Positions 43,546-54,194 of a stretch of 59,450 nucleotides of DNA are shown here, one piece after another. Numbering within the stretch: the stretch's first letter is position 1; each line of letters starts with the position of its first letter. The DNA is from [Clostridium] ultunense DSM 10521 (GTDB taxonomy: Bacteria; Bacillota; Clostridia; Tissierellales; Tepidimicrobiaceae), in NCBI RefSeq assembly GCF_000511955.1, contig NZ_AZSU01000002.1, positions 186,746 through 246,195 of the forward strand, read 5' to 3'. The position numbers were made by a program, and so were the translations under genes. Below the pieces are notes generated by a model. That model saw only the letters and a program-made list of their open reading frames with translations. It ran no database searches and was not told the origin of the DNA.

Positions 43546-45498
43546 ATGAAGATTAAAACAAGAATAGTGTTATTCACATGTATCTTATGCATTCTAAGCA
43601 TTTTCCTCGTATCTTTAGTTAATTATAATTTTACAGCAAAAGAACTTTTAAATGAGATAGAAGAGAATGCTAGGAATACCGCTAAGATTACAGCAAGAGA
43701 AATGGATCAGTGGCTAAGCATCCAAAAAAGTTCTCTGAAAGAAATAGGTGATGCACTAATATATAATGATGAATTTGAATTTGATTATGTACATAAATAT
43801 CTAGAAAAGCAAGGAGAAACCAATGGAGAGAATGTATACTATCTTGGATTTCCTAATGGATCTGCAATATTTGGAATTGACTATATACCACCAGATGATT
43901 TTGATTGTACTGAGAGGGATTGGTACATAGATGCACAAACTACTGATGATGTAGTCGTGTCTTCGCCTTATATAGACTTTAGAACTGGTGATATCACAGT
44001 TACTCTTTCCAAGGCTATTAAAGAAGGCGATAGGTTAATTGGGGTTTTAGGCTCAGATATATTCATTGACCATCTAGTGGAAATAGTTTCAAACTTAGAA
44101 TTAGGCGAAGACTCCTATGGATTTCTATTAGATGGAGAAGGGGATATTATAACTCATAAAGATGAAGAGTTTAACCCTGATGCGGAAAAGGGATATGTAA
44201 ATATAGCTGAAATATTAGATGGGGAGTTAAAGGATTATGATAAGGTGGAAAGGACCTTTTTTATTGAGGATATGAATGAAACCAATTGGAAGATTGGGGT
44301 GGCAATACCTACTGATGAAATACAAAGGCCATTTAGAAACTCCATAAAGATGACTATTATAACTACTGCAATAATAGTTATTATAGCAGTAGTAGTTTCC
44401 ATTATCATTGGGAATTCAATATCCAAACCCATAGGAGAATCTGTAAAACTAGCAGCCAAAATAGAAAACTTAGACTTGACAGAGGACGTAGATGAAAAGA
44501 CTTTAAGGAGGAAAGATGAAATTGGTCAGATGACAGCATCTCTTCAATCTATAATAGATCATTTCAAGGACTTTGCAAAAAAAGTAAGCCAATCATCAGA
44601 GCAGGTGGCATCATCTTCGGAAGAACTGACATCTGTCTCCCAAGAAGCTGCTTCTGCTTCCAATAGCGTAGCTGAATCAGCTGGCGGGATTGCTGTAGAT
44701 TCAGAAAATCAACAAAGAGACATACTAAATGCCGTATCTGCAATAGAGGAAATATCAGCACAGATTCAAGAGATATCAGCAAATGCAGAAGGTATAGGCA
44801 ACTTAAGTCAAAGTATTTCTAACAGTTCAGATGAGGGAAGAAACAAGATTGAACAAGTCATATCCCAGATGAACAATATAGTTGAAAGTACAGAAAAGGT
44901 ACAAATATCCCTAGTAGATGTAGACAATAGCTCCCAGGAGATGGACAATATAATACAGGTAATTCAGGAAGTTGCGGAACAAACTAATTTACTTGCATTA
45001 AATGCAGCTATAGAGGCAGCGAGGGCAGGTGAATACGGAAGTGGATTTGCAGTAGTAGCAGAGGAGATTAGAAAATTGGCAGAAGAAGTCCACAACTCCA
45101 CAGAAGATATATATGAAATAATAAAGAAAAATCAAGATATAATTGATAAGGCAAATAAAAACATGAATCTAAGCAAAGAAGAGGTGGACAAAGGGTTAGT
45201 GTCAATAGATGAAACCAAAGAGACCTTTATGGCCATTATAAATTCAATAGACGAAATATCCAAACAGATAGAAAGCATATCTCAAGCCATAGCACAAGTA
45301 GCTGAAGGTACTGAAGATGTAGTAGGTTCTGTAAACTCCATTGAACAGATGTCAAGAGAAATATCGGAAAGCGTACAAAACGTTTCAGCATCAACAGAAG
45401 AACAAACAGCCTCCATGGAAGAAATAGCATCTGCCAGTGAAAGCTTGGCAATACTTGCAGAAGGGCTTCAAACCCTTATATCTGAGATAAAGATGTAA
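43546..45498 (+). CDS. Methyl-accepting chemotaxis protein
   Basis: A 650-residue transmembrane chemoreceptor: first membrane helix about 7-28, an extracytoplasmic dCache sensor (about 35-270), a second helix (about 272-294), a HAMP domain (about 295-345) and a long signalling coiled coil with the conserved hairpin tip [20 protein letters not shown]. It implies that the organism is motile. The Cache domain often binds amino acids or carboxylates; the ligand is unknown. It starts behind GAGGAGG. Confidence 0.94.
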   Translation: MKIKTRIVLFTCILCILSIFLVSLVNYNFTAKELLNEIEENARNTAKITAREMDQWLSIQKSSLKEIGDALIYNDEFEFDYVHKYLEKQGETNGENVYYLGFPNGSAIFGIDYIPPDDFDCTERDWYIDAQTTDDVVVSSPYIDFRTGDITVTLSKAIKEGDRLIGVLGSDIFIDHLVEIVSNLELGEDSYGFLLDGEGDIITHKDEEFNPDAEKGYVNIAEILDGELKDYDKVERTFFIEDMNETNWKIGVAIPTDEIQRPFRNSIKMTIITTAIIVIIAVVVSIIIGNSISKPIGESVKLAAKIENLDLTEDVDEKTLRRKDEIGQMTASLQSIIDHFKDFAKKVSQSSEQVASSSEELTSVSQEAASASNSVAESAGGIAVDSENQQRDILNAVSAIEEISAQIQEISANAEGIGNLSQSISNSSDEGRNKIEQVISQMNNIVESTEKVQISLVDVDNSSQEMDNIIQVIQEVAEQTNLLALNAAIEAARAGEYGSGFAVVAEEIRKLAEEVHNSTEDIYEIIKKNQDIIDKANKNMNLSKEEVDKGLVSIDETKETFMAIINSIDEISKQIESISQAIAQVAEGTEDVVGSVNSIEQMSREISESVQNVSASTEEQTASMEEIASASESLAILAEGLQTLISEIKM

Positions 45499-45500
45499 TT

Positions 45501-45527
45501 AGGACACCGGGTCAGACCCCTTGTCCT
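45501..45527 (+). repeat. GGGTCaGACCC palindrome
   Basis: AGGACA-CC-GGGTC-A-GACCC-CT-TGTCCT forms a stem-loop two bases after the chemoreceptor stop. There is no T tract. It is a GC-rich dispersed-type palindrome in AT-rich surroundings. Confidence 0.75.
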
Positions 45528-45569
45528 ACTGCATTTTCACTTATATATGAAGATATATGTATAGAAAAA

Positions 45570-45833
45570 ATGTGGAAATTAAATTTAAAAGATAATTGGA
45601 ATTTTCATTTTGATAGGGCAGGCAGATACTGAAATTAAAAACGGTGAAATAATAAAACATGAGGAACTTTGGGATTAAAAAATAGAAATTGAGGAATCAA
45701 CCTCTGCAATAAAACTTTCTAATTGTTTCATGGAGGTGGCGAAGAGGACTTTGTAAACACCGTAATTTTTGGAGAATTAATAGATATAAATGATATTGAA
45801 AGCATTATTGTGAGGGAGTTGAATATAGTTTAG
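45570..45833 (+). pseudogene. Frameshifted remnant of a DUF4179/DUF5643-like protein
   Basis: Coding-like translation moves through three frames: KDNWNFHFDRAGR (from ATG 45570), then ADTEIKNGEIIKHEEL and KIEIEESTSAIKLSN with a stop between them, then EDFVNTVIFGELIDINDIES ending at TAG 45831. The pieces are in the order of the C-terminal half of DUF4179/DUF5643 surface proteins that accompany ECF sigma factors. The family name is tentative; the decay is clear. The rest of 45499-46036 is palindromic repeats and AT-rich sequence. Confidence 0.5.
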
Positions 45834-45892
45834 AACAGTAGAACAGATTAAAATTAAATAGGAGACAGTTAATATTAGTGAATGAGCAGAAC

Positions 45893-45961
45893 TGTCATCC
45901 TGAACACTGTGAAGGATCCTGATTTTATAGATCCTCCACTTTGCTCAGGATGACATTTTTT
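45893..45961. repeat. Long CATCCTGA palindromic repeat
   Basis: TGTCATCCTGA (45893-45903) and its complement TCAGGATGACA (45945-45955) bound an element whose inner arms (AGGATC...GATCCT) also pair, followed by T6. This is a complete dispersed hairpin repeat of the 'TGTCATCCTGAGC...GAAGGATCT' type seen in many bacterial genomes. It may also terminate transcription. Confidence 0.75.
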
Positions 45962-46036
45962 ATTCATCTATGCCCCTATATTCAAAGGTAGAGATAGGGC
46001 TATCATTCATGCCTGCCTTTGTGGCATAGGCTCGGA

Positions 46037-47731
46037 TTATGGTGTCTTTATTACCTCTTTTACAATATATTGATTCTTGTCATAGGCTTGAAGGAATATA
46101 TTCATATCCCATAGGCCGATTACTTCAGATATTACATCTTGTAAAAAGGCTTCTAAAGCACCCTCTACAGTTTTATTCCATCTATCATCATTTATATCAA
46201 AATCCATATATACCAATAGTTTATAATCATCCAAATTGGTAGGATGTAATTTATATTCCATTGGAATTCTAAGGGTTCCAGATTTAAATAATCCATATCT
46301 ATCATTTAGAAATTCCTCCGTCTCCCTTTCCAAATCGGGGGAACGGACCTTTCCATCATCTATAAGGAATTGGATACTATCCTTGCCCGGATATTCAATA
46401 ACTCCATTTATACGTAACCCTGGATAATATTCTTTTATTATATAATCTATCTCCTTTAAGAAACTAAGCTTATTATGGACATTCCATCTATCCATAAAAT
46501 ATCTACTGTCAGGATAGATTATAAGCTCTAAATCATAGCCAGATATTCTAGCCGTAAAATCAAAATACTCTTTATAATATCTACCCAGCCTTTTTTCAAG
46601 CAGATCTGTTATAAACTGAGGATCTACCTTCTCTGTCATATCCAGTTTACTATCTATAAACTTAAAGACTATATTCCTTATTCTAGTATCAAATTCTACA
46701 TAATTATATCTAGATCTATAAGGATTTATTATTTGGCCTTGAATCTTAGCTTCCTCATCATATAAGCTGGTTATAGCCACAAATATATCCCATACATAAG
46801 CTTCTACATCCCGTCTAGTTAGGTTTCTCCATCTAGAAATATTCCTAGTTCCAAACTCTATATCTAGATAGTACCAAGAACCTCCTCCAGATCTAAGACC
46901 AATATCTACTGGTAATTTTCCTATATATCCTAAATGTCTATTTAAATACCTTTCCATATCCCCTATACTATCTACTTCTTCATAGGGTATTTTCACGTCC
47001 ATAAGGATTTTTTTCTTTTTCTCTAATTCAGCCAACTCTCTATCTCGCCTTAAACTAAGGGAGTCTCTAAAATTAGTCAAATTTGCCACATTATTAAATC
47101 CTGGTTTTTTAGCTAATATACCATTACCATCTATATTAACTATATTCCCTTCAAGATCTGGAGTTATGTATAATATAGGTGATAGGGCTACTAGAGAAAT
47201 ATATACATCATCCTTATATAACAAAGGGTCCCTATCTAAAGAGATTTTCTTACCATCTAATAGTACATCTATATCAGAAAACCCCACTTTAATATTTCGA
47301 ATTACACCCTCTACTTCACTAGGGTTACTAGTCCATCTACCTTCAAATGTTCGAATCTGTCTATCTAACTCGGCAATATTTTTTTCCTTTGCTTGTATCT
47401 CGTATCCTCTTTGATAAGCCACAGGCTCTTTAGAAATATCATCTATATTCAACTTCCCATGGGAATTCAACTTTAGACTCCTCTTATTGGGGTCGAAAGC
47501 ATATCCCATATCTAAAGCCTTGGCTATTTCCTTCATAGGTACCCAAAGTTCTCCATCATATATAAAGGTTTCCTTATGGGGGAAATACTTTCCTTCCACC
47601 TGAAGTTTAAAATCTCCAAACAAAGCATCAATTTCCATCACCTGGCCTTTTCCATGACTAGGCCTAGGAAGGGATGGAAGTAAAATGAGTATGATCAATG
47701 TAAATATAATAAATCTATTCTTCAAAACCAT
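46037..47731 (-). CDS. Stalk-domain (copper amine oxidase N-terminal-like) surface protein
   Basis: A 564-residue exported protein with a signal peptide (about 1-27). A copper-amine-oxidase-N-like stalk domain follows (about 55-95, LWVPMKEIAKALDMGYAFD), then a second similar segment (about 170-205, DVYISLVALSPILYI) and a long unique region. The C-terminal half (about 260-564) matches nothing I recognise. Such stalk domains are common in clostridial wall proteins and are not catalytic. It is transcribed away from the giant TIG protein, with a sigma-D-like promoter on each side. Confidence 0.7.
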   Translation of the reverse strand: MVLKNRFIIFTLIILILLPSLPRPSHGKGQVMEIDALFGDFKLQVEGKYFPHKETFIYDGELWVPMKEIAKALDMGYAFDPNKRSLKLNSHGKLNIDDISKEPVAYQRGYEIQAKEKNIAELDRQIRTFEGRWTSNPSEVEGVIRNIKVGFSDIDVLLDGKKISLDRDPLLYKDDVYISLVALSPILYITPDLEGNIVNIDGNGILAKKPGFNNVANLTNFRDSLSLRRDRELAELEKKKKILMDVKIPYEEVDSIGDMERYLNRHLGYIGKLPVDIGLRSGGGSWYYLDIEFGTRNISRWRNLTRRDVEAYVWDIFVAITSLYDEEAKIQGQIINPYRSRYNYVEFDTRIRNIVFKFIDSKLDMTEKVDPQFITDLLEKRLGRYYKEYFDFTARISGYDLELIIYPDSRYFMDRWNVHNKLSFLKEIDYIIKEYYPGLRINGVIEYPGKDSIQFLIDDGKVRSPDLERETEEFLNDRYGLFKSGTLRIPMEYKLHPTNLDDYKLLVYMDFDINDDRWNKTVEGALEAFLQDVISEVIGLWDMNIFLQAYDKNQYIVKEVIKTP

Positions 47732-47768
47732 TCCCCCTCTTTAATACAAAAGATATAATCTATTATAT

Positions 47769-47795
47769 CTATCGGCATATCAGTGAAAAAACTTA
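47769..47795 (-). promoter_or_regulatory. Sigma-D (sigma-28)-like promoter of the stalk-protein gene
   Basis: On the minus strand TAAG (47792-47795), 15 bases and GCCGATAG (47769-47776) resemble the flagellar/motility sigma consensus TAAA-N15-GCCGATAA. It lies about 38 bases before the start codon. Confidence 0.55.
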
Positions 47796-47815
47796 GATTA
47801 TAATGTATAATAAGT

Positions 47816-47842
47816 TCAAGAAAAACAGTTTTTTGCCGATAA
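47816..47842 (+). promoter_or_regulatory. Sigma-D (sigma-28)-like promoter of the TIG-protein gene
   Basis: TCAA (47816-47819), 15 bases and a perfect GCCGATAA (47835-47842) fit the sigma-D consensus. It lies about 40 bases before the likely GTG start and mirrors the divergent site. Confidence 0.6.
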
Positions 47843-47882
47843 ATATAATTAGACTTAATAAATAGGACAAGGGGTGGACTGT

Positions 47883-50800
47883 GTGAATTATAGAGGTATC
47901 AAGCTGAAAAAGATCATTTCATATATGCTATTATTTTGTTTATTATTAAATGGATTAGCATTTAATATGTCAATTAGCTATGCACAATCAAGAGGAAAAG
48001 TTACTATAACTAATGTATATACAAATTTTAGAAGGACAGAAAAACGAATTACTATAGATGATGAATCCATAAAAGACTATGAAAATAAAAAGTTAAAAGT
48101 TCAAACTCATGACGACGAGTGGCATGAACCTAGGAATATTAACTTAGTAGGGCAATCCATAATACAAGCTGAATTAGACCCCCAGTTAATAATAATGGAG
48201 GCGCTAGTATGGGGAAGGATCCTAGATGGAGATCCGCCAGTGTATAAAGACGTAGAGACTAGGTATTCGAACATAAATGAAAAGGGAATACCTGAAATAT
48301 TGAATGTAAATGAATCTATAGTTAAAATTAACGAACCCATTATTTTAAACGGGAAAGATAATATAAAGGAATTAAAAGATAGTAAATATACTATAACAGT
48401 AGGTGGAGTAGAAGCTGATGTAAAAGAGGTAGTTGGGAAAAACCAAGTTGAATTATATCCAAAGGCTGGTCAAGGTCAGTTTCCCGGTGGGGTTAGGGAT
48501 ATAGTAATAAGAAGTACGGATACTTCAGGGGAATATGATTTGGGAACCACGTCAGTATATAAAAATGCTATCCGTATAACTGGTGAACTTGGTATAGAAG
48601 GCGTAACCATGTTTCCTACAATGGGAGAACCTGGTTCTAAAGTTACATTTAGAAGAAGTACCTTCCCTAGCCAAGAAGGATATGATATTTATTTTATTAA
48701 GGATATAGATAATCCAGAATTTACCGAAGAAAATATGGCAAAAAATCAGAGTATAAGTTTACCCCATGATAATACTAAAGAAACTGTAATAACTGTAGAA
48801 GTACCGAATTTAGGATCTAGTCCTTATTATGTAGTGTTTACTAATAAAGAATCTCAAAAATATGGAATAGACAGTACCTATGTTTTACCTCAACAATATC
48901 AAGTAGTCACAATATCTCAAAAGCCTACTATAGATAGTGTTCAGCCTAATAGAGCACCTGCAATGACACCGACCTTAGTTGAAATAAATGGAAACTTTTT
49001 TACAAAACATAATATTCCAGGATTTAATCCTAATGAAAATTTAATATCAGATAACATAGATATAGGGGATAAAGTAATAACTATTAACTATGGTTCCGGT
49101 GAGCTAGAATTACCAGATGAAACTGGAAAACCTGTAAAACATGATGTGAATGTAGAAAGAAAAATTGAAGTAGATATAGGACGGGTGTTAGGGATAGAAG
49201 GTTTTGATTATAATTTGACTGATAATAGAGATCCAAATACTTTTGTAGTTAAAACAGAAAATGTCCCTTTAACAGAAGCCCAGGTAGAAGATGTAATCAT
49301 AAGGGTCACTACTAACATTATAGGTACTACGGAAGGTGGATTTAGTGCTGAGATGGTGCAGGAGTTTACAGTTAGGAATGGATTTACCTATTATCCTGCC
49401 ACAGAAATACCTAATATAAAAGAAGTAGTACCAAATGTAATACCTATTGAAGAAATAGATGGTTCATTCTACTTAGATAGCAGTATGGGAAGACTCTTAT
49501 TGTCCATAGAGGGGGAAAACTTCTTAGTTACCCGCTATATTGACGAAAATGGGGTAGAAAGGATGAATTTCCCAAAGATTACCATAGGTGGGGTAGTTAT
49601 AAATCCAAATGAGAATAAAGCCGAAGGAGAACATAAACCACTAAAATATGAAGTATTAAATAATGGCATTGTTGTAGATGGAACCTTGGGTAATGAAATA
49701 GGTAATAGGATACTGATTGAATTAAAAGCCGGTAAGGAAGGCTTTAAACTTATAAATAAGGATAGTAGAAATGTAAATATTAGTAACCCTAATAGACAAA
49801 GTAAAGATTTTGCTACGGAATGGATATTTGAAGATAAAGTTAGATTTGAATTGATAAATAAAAATGACTTTCCAGTTATAGACAATGTTAGACCTAGCTT
49901 AGTGTCTATTGATGGTGGTGAAGATGTAACGGTTACAGGTTCAAACTTTAGACCAGGAGCTAGGGTATATATAGAAAATAGATTGGTTCCAAGTGTAAAT
50001 ATTTCTGGGGATGGTAAGGTTATAACCTTTAAAGCACCAGCAGGTTCTAGACCGGGAGAGACATTACTTCAGGTAATTAATCCAGAGGGGGGAATAGCAA
50101 CTCATGTATTTACCTATACTCAGACCTATACAGAACCAAAGTTAACTTATATAAATCCTAAAGAAGGAACTACAAATACTTTAGTGACGGTAAAGGGTGA
50201 GAACTTTTTAGCTCCTGACCCTACTATAGTAATTAGTAGTATTGAAAATGTAGATGAGTCTTTAATATATAGGCTTATAGGCACCAGAATATTTATGGAT
50301 GGTCATGATATAAATGAATACAATAAAGGAGAACAAAACAGGATAAAGCTGGAGCAATTTGCTGTAGGGAAAATATTTAAATATGGCTCTACAGATAAAA
50401 AAGTTACTTTAGGAGAAAGTTATGATTCTACCATATTATATGATGAAACTAATAATAAGTTCTATAGTATAGTCAGAGATGTAAGAAACGACTACTATAT
50501 TGAAGGTGGGGAAGGCATACGATACAAGATTTCCTATGTTGATGGTAATTTTAAAGCCAATGACTATGATATAGACATGACCGAAGATGGAATTTTGAAA
50601 TTTAATGGTCTAGAGCTAAAAGCTTATACTCCATTTAAAATTCAGGGGAATAAGATAATAGGAAATAGAGTACAGTTCATTGATTCCAATACTTTAACCT
50701 TTAAGGTGCCAAATTTAAACATGTCTCCTTGGACAGGAGAAGGTAGATATGATGTGTCAGTAGTAAATCCGGATACTAAGAAACAGACTATAAAAGATGG

Positions 50801-53800
50801 ATTTTATTTCTATGCATCATCTAGTACTAGACCAGTTATTGTAGATGTAATCCCCGACAGAGGACCAGAAAAGGGAGGCAATATAATCCATATAATAGGG
50901 CCAGAACCAGACCCGGAGGATGAGCATAATGATAGAATAGGCTTTGTAGACACAGGGGTGACAAAGACTCAAGTGTTTATTGGAGGACAAAAAGTACCAG
51001 ATGGAGATGTAACCATACTGCCAGGTGGCAGGATGATGGAGGTAAAAGTTCCTCCTACCATAGAGAATATTAAAGAAAAGGGTACCGATAGAATAACAGT
51101 ATCTCTAGTATTGGTAAACCCTGATGGTGGGACCTTTAGTATATCCTACGAAAATCCTTTAGAAGTAGATAGACAGAGGGGAGAAGATACAATAAAGAAA
51201 ACCATAAGAGGATATACCTATATAGTACCTACTAGTAATCCTAGGATCACTGAAATCCATCCGAGGGAAGGCTCGGCAGCTGGAGGATATATATTAGAAA
51301 TATTTGGTTCAGATTTTAGAGATTTTGAACCTTTTGTAGACCTTGATGGAAATGGAGAATACAGTGAGGGTGAACCCTATGATGATATAGACGGAAATGG
51401 AAGATATACCCGTAAAGCCCCCGATACTAGAGCTAAATCAAAATATAATCCAGAATATGAATACTTAACATCTCCCATATTACCAAAAGTATATTTTGGC
51501 AATAAGGAATCTGAGATAGTAGAATTTGGAACTGGGTATCTACAAGTAATAGTTCCACCAAACGATCCAGGCCCAGTAGATTTATACGTAGTAAACAACG
51601 ACTCAGGTATATCCAATAAAGTAAGGTTTAACTATCTTTCTTCAGACCCAAGAATAAACAGTGTAGTACCCAATGTAGGAAACGTTAGAGGTGGAGAAAA
51701 AGTAGATATTCATGGAGAAAATCTTGAAAACAATAAAATTACTCTAGTCAAAAAGGATAATACAAATAATTCAATAAAAGAAGTTAAACATATGCCATTA
51801 GTTAGATTTGGGAATAATTTAAACGAAGATTTGCCAAGAGAACATTCTAATAGTGGAGTTATACGTTCCAATAGGACAAGAGTAAAACTCGATGGTGGTA
51901 TAGAAATAACATATGATGCCTTAGGAAAGACAGTAACCGTTACCTTGGAAGAAAATGAGATAAAATACACCAATACTTACGAAGACTATAATGGTGAAGA
52001 AATATTTATTAATACTAAAGACTTAAAAAATGGAGATGAAAATTATCCTTACGAGCAATTAATAAGGTTAGTGGTAGCAAATAACAGACTCCTTGTATCT
52101 GGAAACTATGCTCCTAATTCCCAGTTTAGGAACAATACTCATGTAGTTATTACTACACCAGCATATTATAAAATAGGTAGAACGCCTATATTTATAATAA
52201 ATCCAGATAAGGGCAAAGGTGAAGGAGAATTTGAGTATAAATATCCAGACAGCAATCCTAAAATTACAAATATTACAAAGGAAGGTGACCAGGAACCAAT
52301 ACTGGAGGATAGAGAAGAGATAAATGGAAAGGCTAAAGTTCTGAAAGTAGATTACAAAGGCGGCAATAGAGTAACTATTCATGGTACTGATTTTAGAGAA
52401 AATGCAATTATTAAAATAGCTGATTTGTTAACCATAACAGAAAAGGATATAGAATATAGACTACCTAACGAATTAACCTTTACAATGCCTTCAGTTCCAG
52501 CAGGAGAGGCTAATAAACTTCACAGAGTTGTAGTTGAAAACAAGGATGGGGGTACTGCTTCATCTGATAGGAATGATCCACCAATTTATATAGAGTTTGT
52601 TGTAGGAGAATCTAATCCGGAAGTATATACTATAGAACCAGACAAGGGACCGGCAACAGGAGGTACTAAGATTAAAATAACAGGAGCAGATTTCAGGAAG
52701 GAAATGGAAAAACATCCAAATGGGAAGCTAAAAGTATATTTCGGAGATGCTAAAGTAGATGACAATAATATCACATTCATCGACTACAAAACCTTAGAAG
52801 TAATAGCACCACCATCCAACACTCTAGGCCCAGTACAGGTAAGGATAGAGAATCCCGATGGTTCTATGTCTCAAGGAGATATTAGGTTTACCTATATATC
52901 CAAACCACGAATAGACGATATAAATCCTAAAAAACTATTCACCAACGATACAGAAACAGAGGTAACCATTACAGGAAGCCAATTCATGTCGGGGGCTAAG
53001 GTAATTGTAGGAGGAAGGATAATACCTATTAGGGATTTGAAATCTGGAATGGATGTAAAGGGACAAGGGATTACAGGAGTAGATCCTCAAGGGAACAATA
53101 GGGAAGTTGCCGTCATAGATGGAATGGAAGCAGCTAGTGTTACTGTGGTAAGCGATAATGAAATAAAGGTAAGGTTTAATCAAGCTACAGATCTGGAAAA
53201 TAGCAGTATAATAATAATCAACCCAGATGGAGGAATCTCCGATCCCTATAATGATTTTAAATATGAGAAACCAGTACCGCTAAAACCAATGGTATTAGAG
53301 GCCATTCCAGGCTATGAATCAACTGTAATGTTAATCTGGAATGAATCGGATCCAGATCTATTAAATAGAGCTACTAAATATGAGATATATGGTAGAAAGG
53401 CTACTGAAAGCACTAATACCTTCATAGGCACTACCACCGATGCAGAGTATCTGATAAAAGGTTTAGAACCAAATACAGAATATGTATTTCTAGTAAGAGC
53501 TTTAAACGAGCACGGTGCAGCTCTAGACTTTGCAGAAGTTAAGGTAAGGACTTTAAGTCTACAGGAAGATTATAAACAAAGGGAGAAGGAAGAAAGGCTT
53601 AAAGAAGAACAGAAGAAACTAATAGAAAAGGGTAAGGAAGAAATAATAGGGAATAGAACAATCAAAACCTTAGGAACTGAAGATATTAAAAACAAGGTGG
53701 GGAATTTAGACTTTAACCAATCCAAATATAAGAACACTACAGAACTTGTAATAAATATACCATTAGCCTTGGCAAGAACCGACTCTACATTGAATATAAA

Positions 53801-54185
53801 ATATGGAGAACTACAGATGACCATAAATCCAAAGGATCTATATACCTATAGGGTTTCATCTGCCGACAAAGGGGATAAGGATTCAAACCTTCAAGTCCAT
53901 ATAAAGAGACAAGGGGAATCCCATATCCCAAGAGGGAAGAGGATTGCTTCCAGAGCCTATGATTTCCATTTTGGATTCCAAAGGGGTAAAGATATTATGG
54001 ATATAGATAAACTACTAAGATCTGGTAAGCTAACCTTAAACCTAGATACCATAACCTATAACAATGCTAAAAATGTAGCCCTATATAAATTTGACATACC
54101 CACCGGAAAATATGTTAAAATATCCAATAATAGGACTACTTCCTTTAATAGTAAAGGAAAATATATATTATTGTCAGATAGATAG
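47883..54185 (+). CDS. Giant multi-IPT/TIG-domain surface protein
   Basis: An exported protein of about 2,100 residues. A signal peptide ends near SYAQS. About nine immunoglobulin-like IPT/TIG domains follow (starting near 350, 665, 753, 986, 1121, 1258, 1495, 1580, 1675), recognised by repeats such as IDNVRPSLVSIDGGEDVTV and the GG-x-x-V/I-x-I-x-G pattern. Then come a fibronectin type III domain (about 1800-1893), a charged helix (about 1895-1922) and a unique C-terminal domain. Near 1153-1177 two Ca-binding-like loops (DLDGNGEYSEGE, DIDGNGRY) interrupt a TIG domain. No sortase motif or SLH repeat is present. GTG 47883 has AAGGGGTGG; GTG 47874 is the alternative. Confidence 0.85.
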   Translation: MNYRGIKLKKIISYMLLFCLLLNGLAFNMSISYAQSRGKVTITNVYTNFRRTEKRITIDDESIKDYENKKLKVQTHDDEWHEPRNINLVGQSIIQAELDPQLIIMEALVWGRILDGDPPVYKDVETRYSNINEKGIPEILNVNESIVKINEPIILNGKDNIKELKDSKYTITVGGVEADVKEVVGKNQVELYPKAGQGQFPGGVRDIVIRSTDTSGEYDLGTTSVYKNAIRITGELGIEGVTMFPTMGEPGSKVTFRRSTFPSQEGYDIYFIKDIDNPEFTEENMAKNQSISLPHDNTKETVITVEVPNLGSSPYYVVFTNKESQKYGIDSTYVLPQQYQVVTISQKPTIDSVQPNRAPAMTPTLVEINGNFFTKHNIPGFNPNENLISDNIDIGDKVITINYGSGELELPDETGKPVKHDVNVERKIEVDIGRVLGIEGFDYNLTDNRDPNTFVVKTENVPLTEAQVEDVIIRVTTNIIGTTEGGFSAEMVQEFTVRNGFTYYPATEIPNIKEVVPNVIPIEEIDGSFYLDSSMGRLLLSIEGENFLVTRYIDENGVERMNFPKITIGGVVINPNENKAEGEHKPLKYEVLNNGIVVDGTLGNEIGNRILIELKAGKEGFKLINKDSRNVNISNPNRQSKDFATEWIFEDKVRFELINKNDFPVIDNVRPSLVSIDGGEDVTVTGSNFRPGARVYIENRLVPSVNISGDGKVITFKAPAGSRPGETLLQVINPEGGIATHVFTYTQTYTEPKLTYINPKEGTTNTLVTVKGENFLAPDPTIVISSIENVDESLIYRLIGTRIFMDGHDINEYNKGEQNRIKLEQFAVGKIFKYGSTDKKVTLGESYDSTILYDETNNKFYSIVRDVRNDYYIEGGEGIRYKISYVDGNFKANDYDIDMTEDGILKFNGLELKAYTPFKIQGNKIIGNRVQFIDSNTLTFKVPNLNMSPWTGEGRYDVSVVNPDTKKQTIKDGFYFYASSSTRPVIVDVIPDRGPEKGGNIIHIIGPEPDPEDEHNDRIGFVDTGVTKTQVFIGGQKVPDGDVTILPGGRMMEVKVPPTIENIKEKGTDRITVSLVLVNPDGGTFSISYENPLEVDRQRGEDTIKKTIRGYTYIVPTSNPRITEIHPREGSAAGGYILEIFGSDFRDFEPFVDLDGNGEYSEGEPYDDIDGNGRYTRKAPDTRAKSKYNPEYEYLTSPILPKVYFGNKESEIVEFGTGYLQVIVPPNDPGPVDLYVVNNDSGISNKVRFNYLSSDPRINSVVPNVGNVRGGEKVDIHGENLENNKITLVKKDNTNNSIKEVKHMPLVRFGNNLNEDLPREHSNSGVIRSNRTRVKLDGGIEITYDALGKTVTVTLEENEIKYTNTYEDYNGEEIFINTKDLKNGDENYPYEQLIRLVVANNRLLVSGNYAPNSQFRNNTHVVITTPAYYKIGRTPIFIINPDKGKGEGEFEYKYPDSNPKITNITKEGDQEPILEDREEINGKAKVLKVDYKGGNRVTIHGTDFRENAIIKIADLLTITEKDIEYRLPNELTFTMPSVPAGEANKLHRVVVENKDGGTASSDRNDPPIYIEFVVGESNPEVYTIEPDKGPATGGTKIKITGADFRKEMEKHPNGKLKVYFGDAKVDDNNITFIDYKTLEVIAPPSNTLGPVQVRIENPDGSMSQGDIRFTYISKPRIDDINPKKLFTNDTETEVTITGSQFMSGAKVIVGGRIIPIRDLKSGMDVKGQGITGVDPQGNNREVAVIDGMEAASVTVVSDNEIKVRFNQATDLENSSIIIINPDGGISDPYNDFKYEKPVPLKPMVLEAIPGYESTVMLIWNESDPDLLNRATKYEIYGRKATESTNTFIGTTTDAEYLIKGLEPNTEYVFLVRALNEHGAALDFAEVKVRTLSLQEDYKQREKEERLKEEQKKLIEKGKEEIIGNRTIKTLGTEDIKNKVGNLDFNQSKYKNTTELVINIPLALARTDSTLNIKYGELQMTINPKDLYTYRVSSADKGDKDSNLQVHIKRQGESHIPRGKRIASRAYDFHFGFQRGKDIMDIDKLLRSGKLTLNLDTITYNNAKNVALYKFDIPTGKYVKISNNRTTSFNSKGKYILLSDR

Positions 54186-54194
54186 GATGACATG

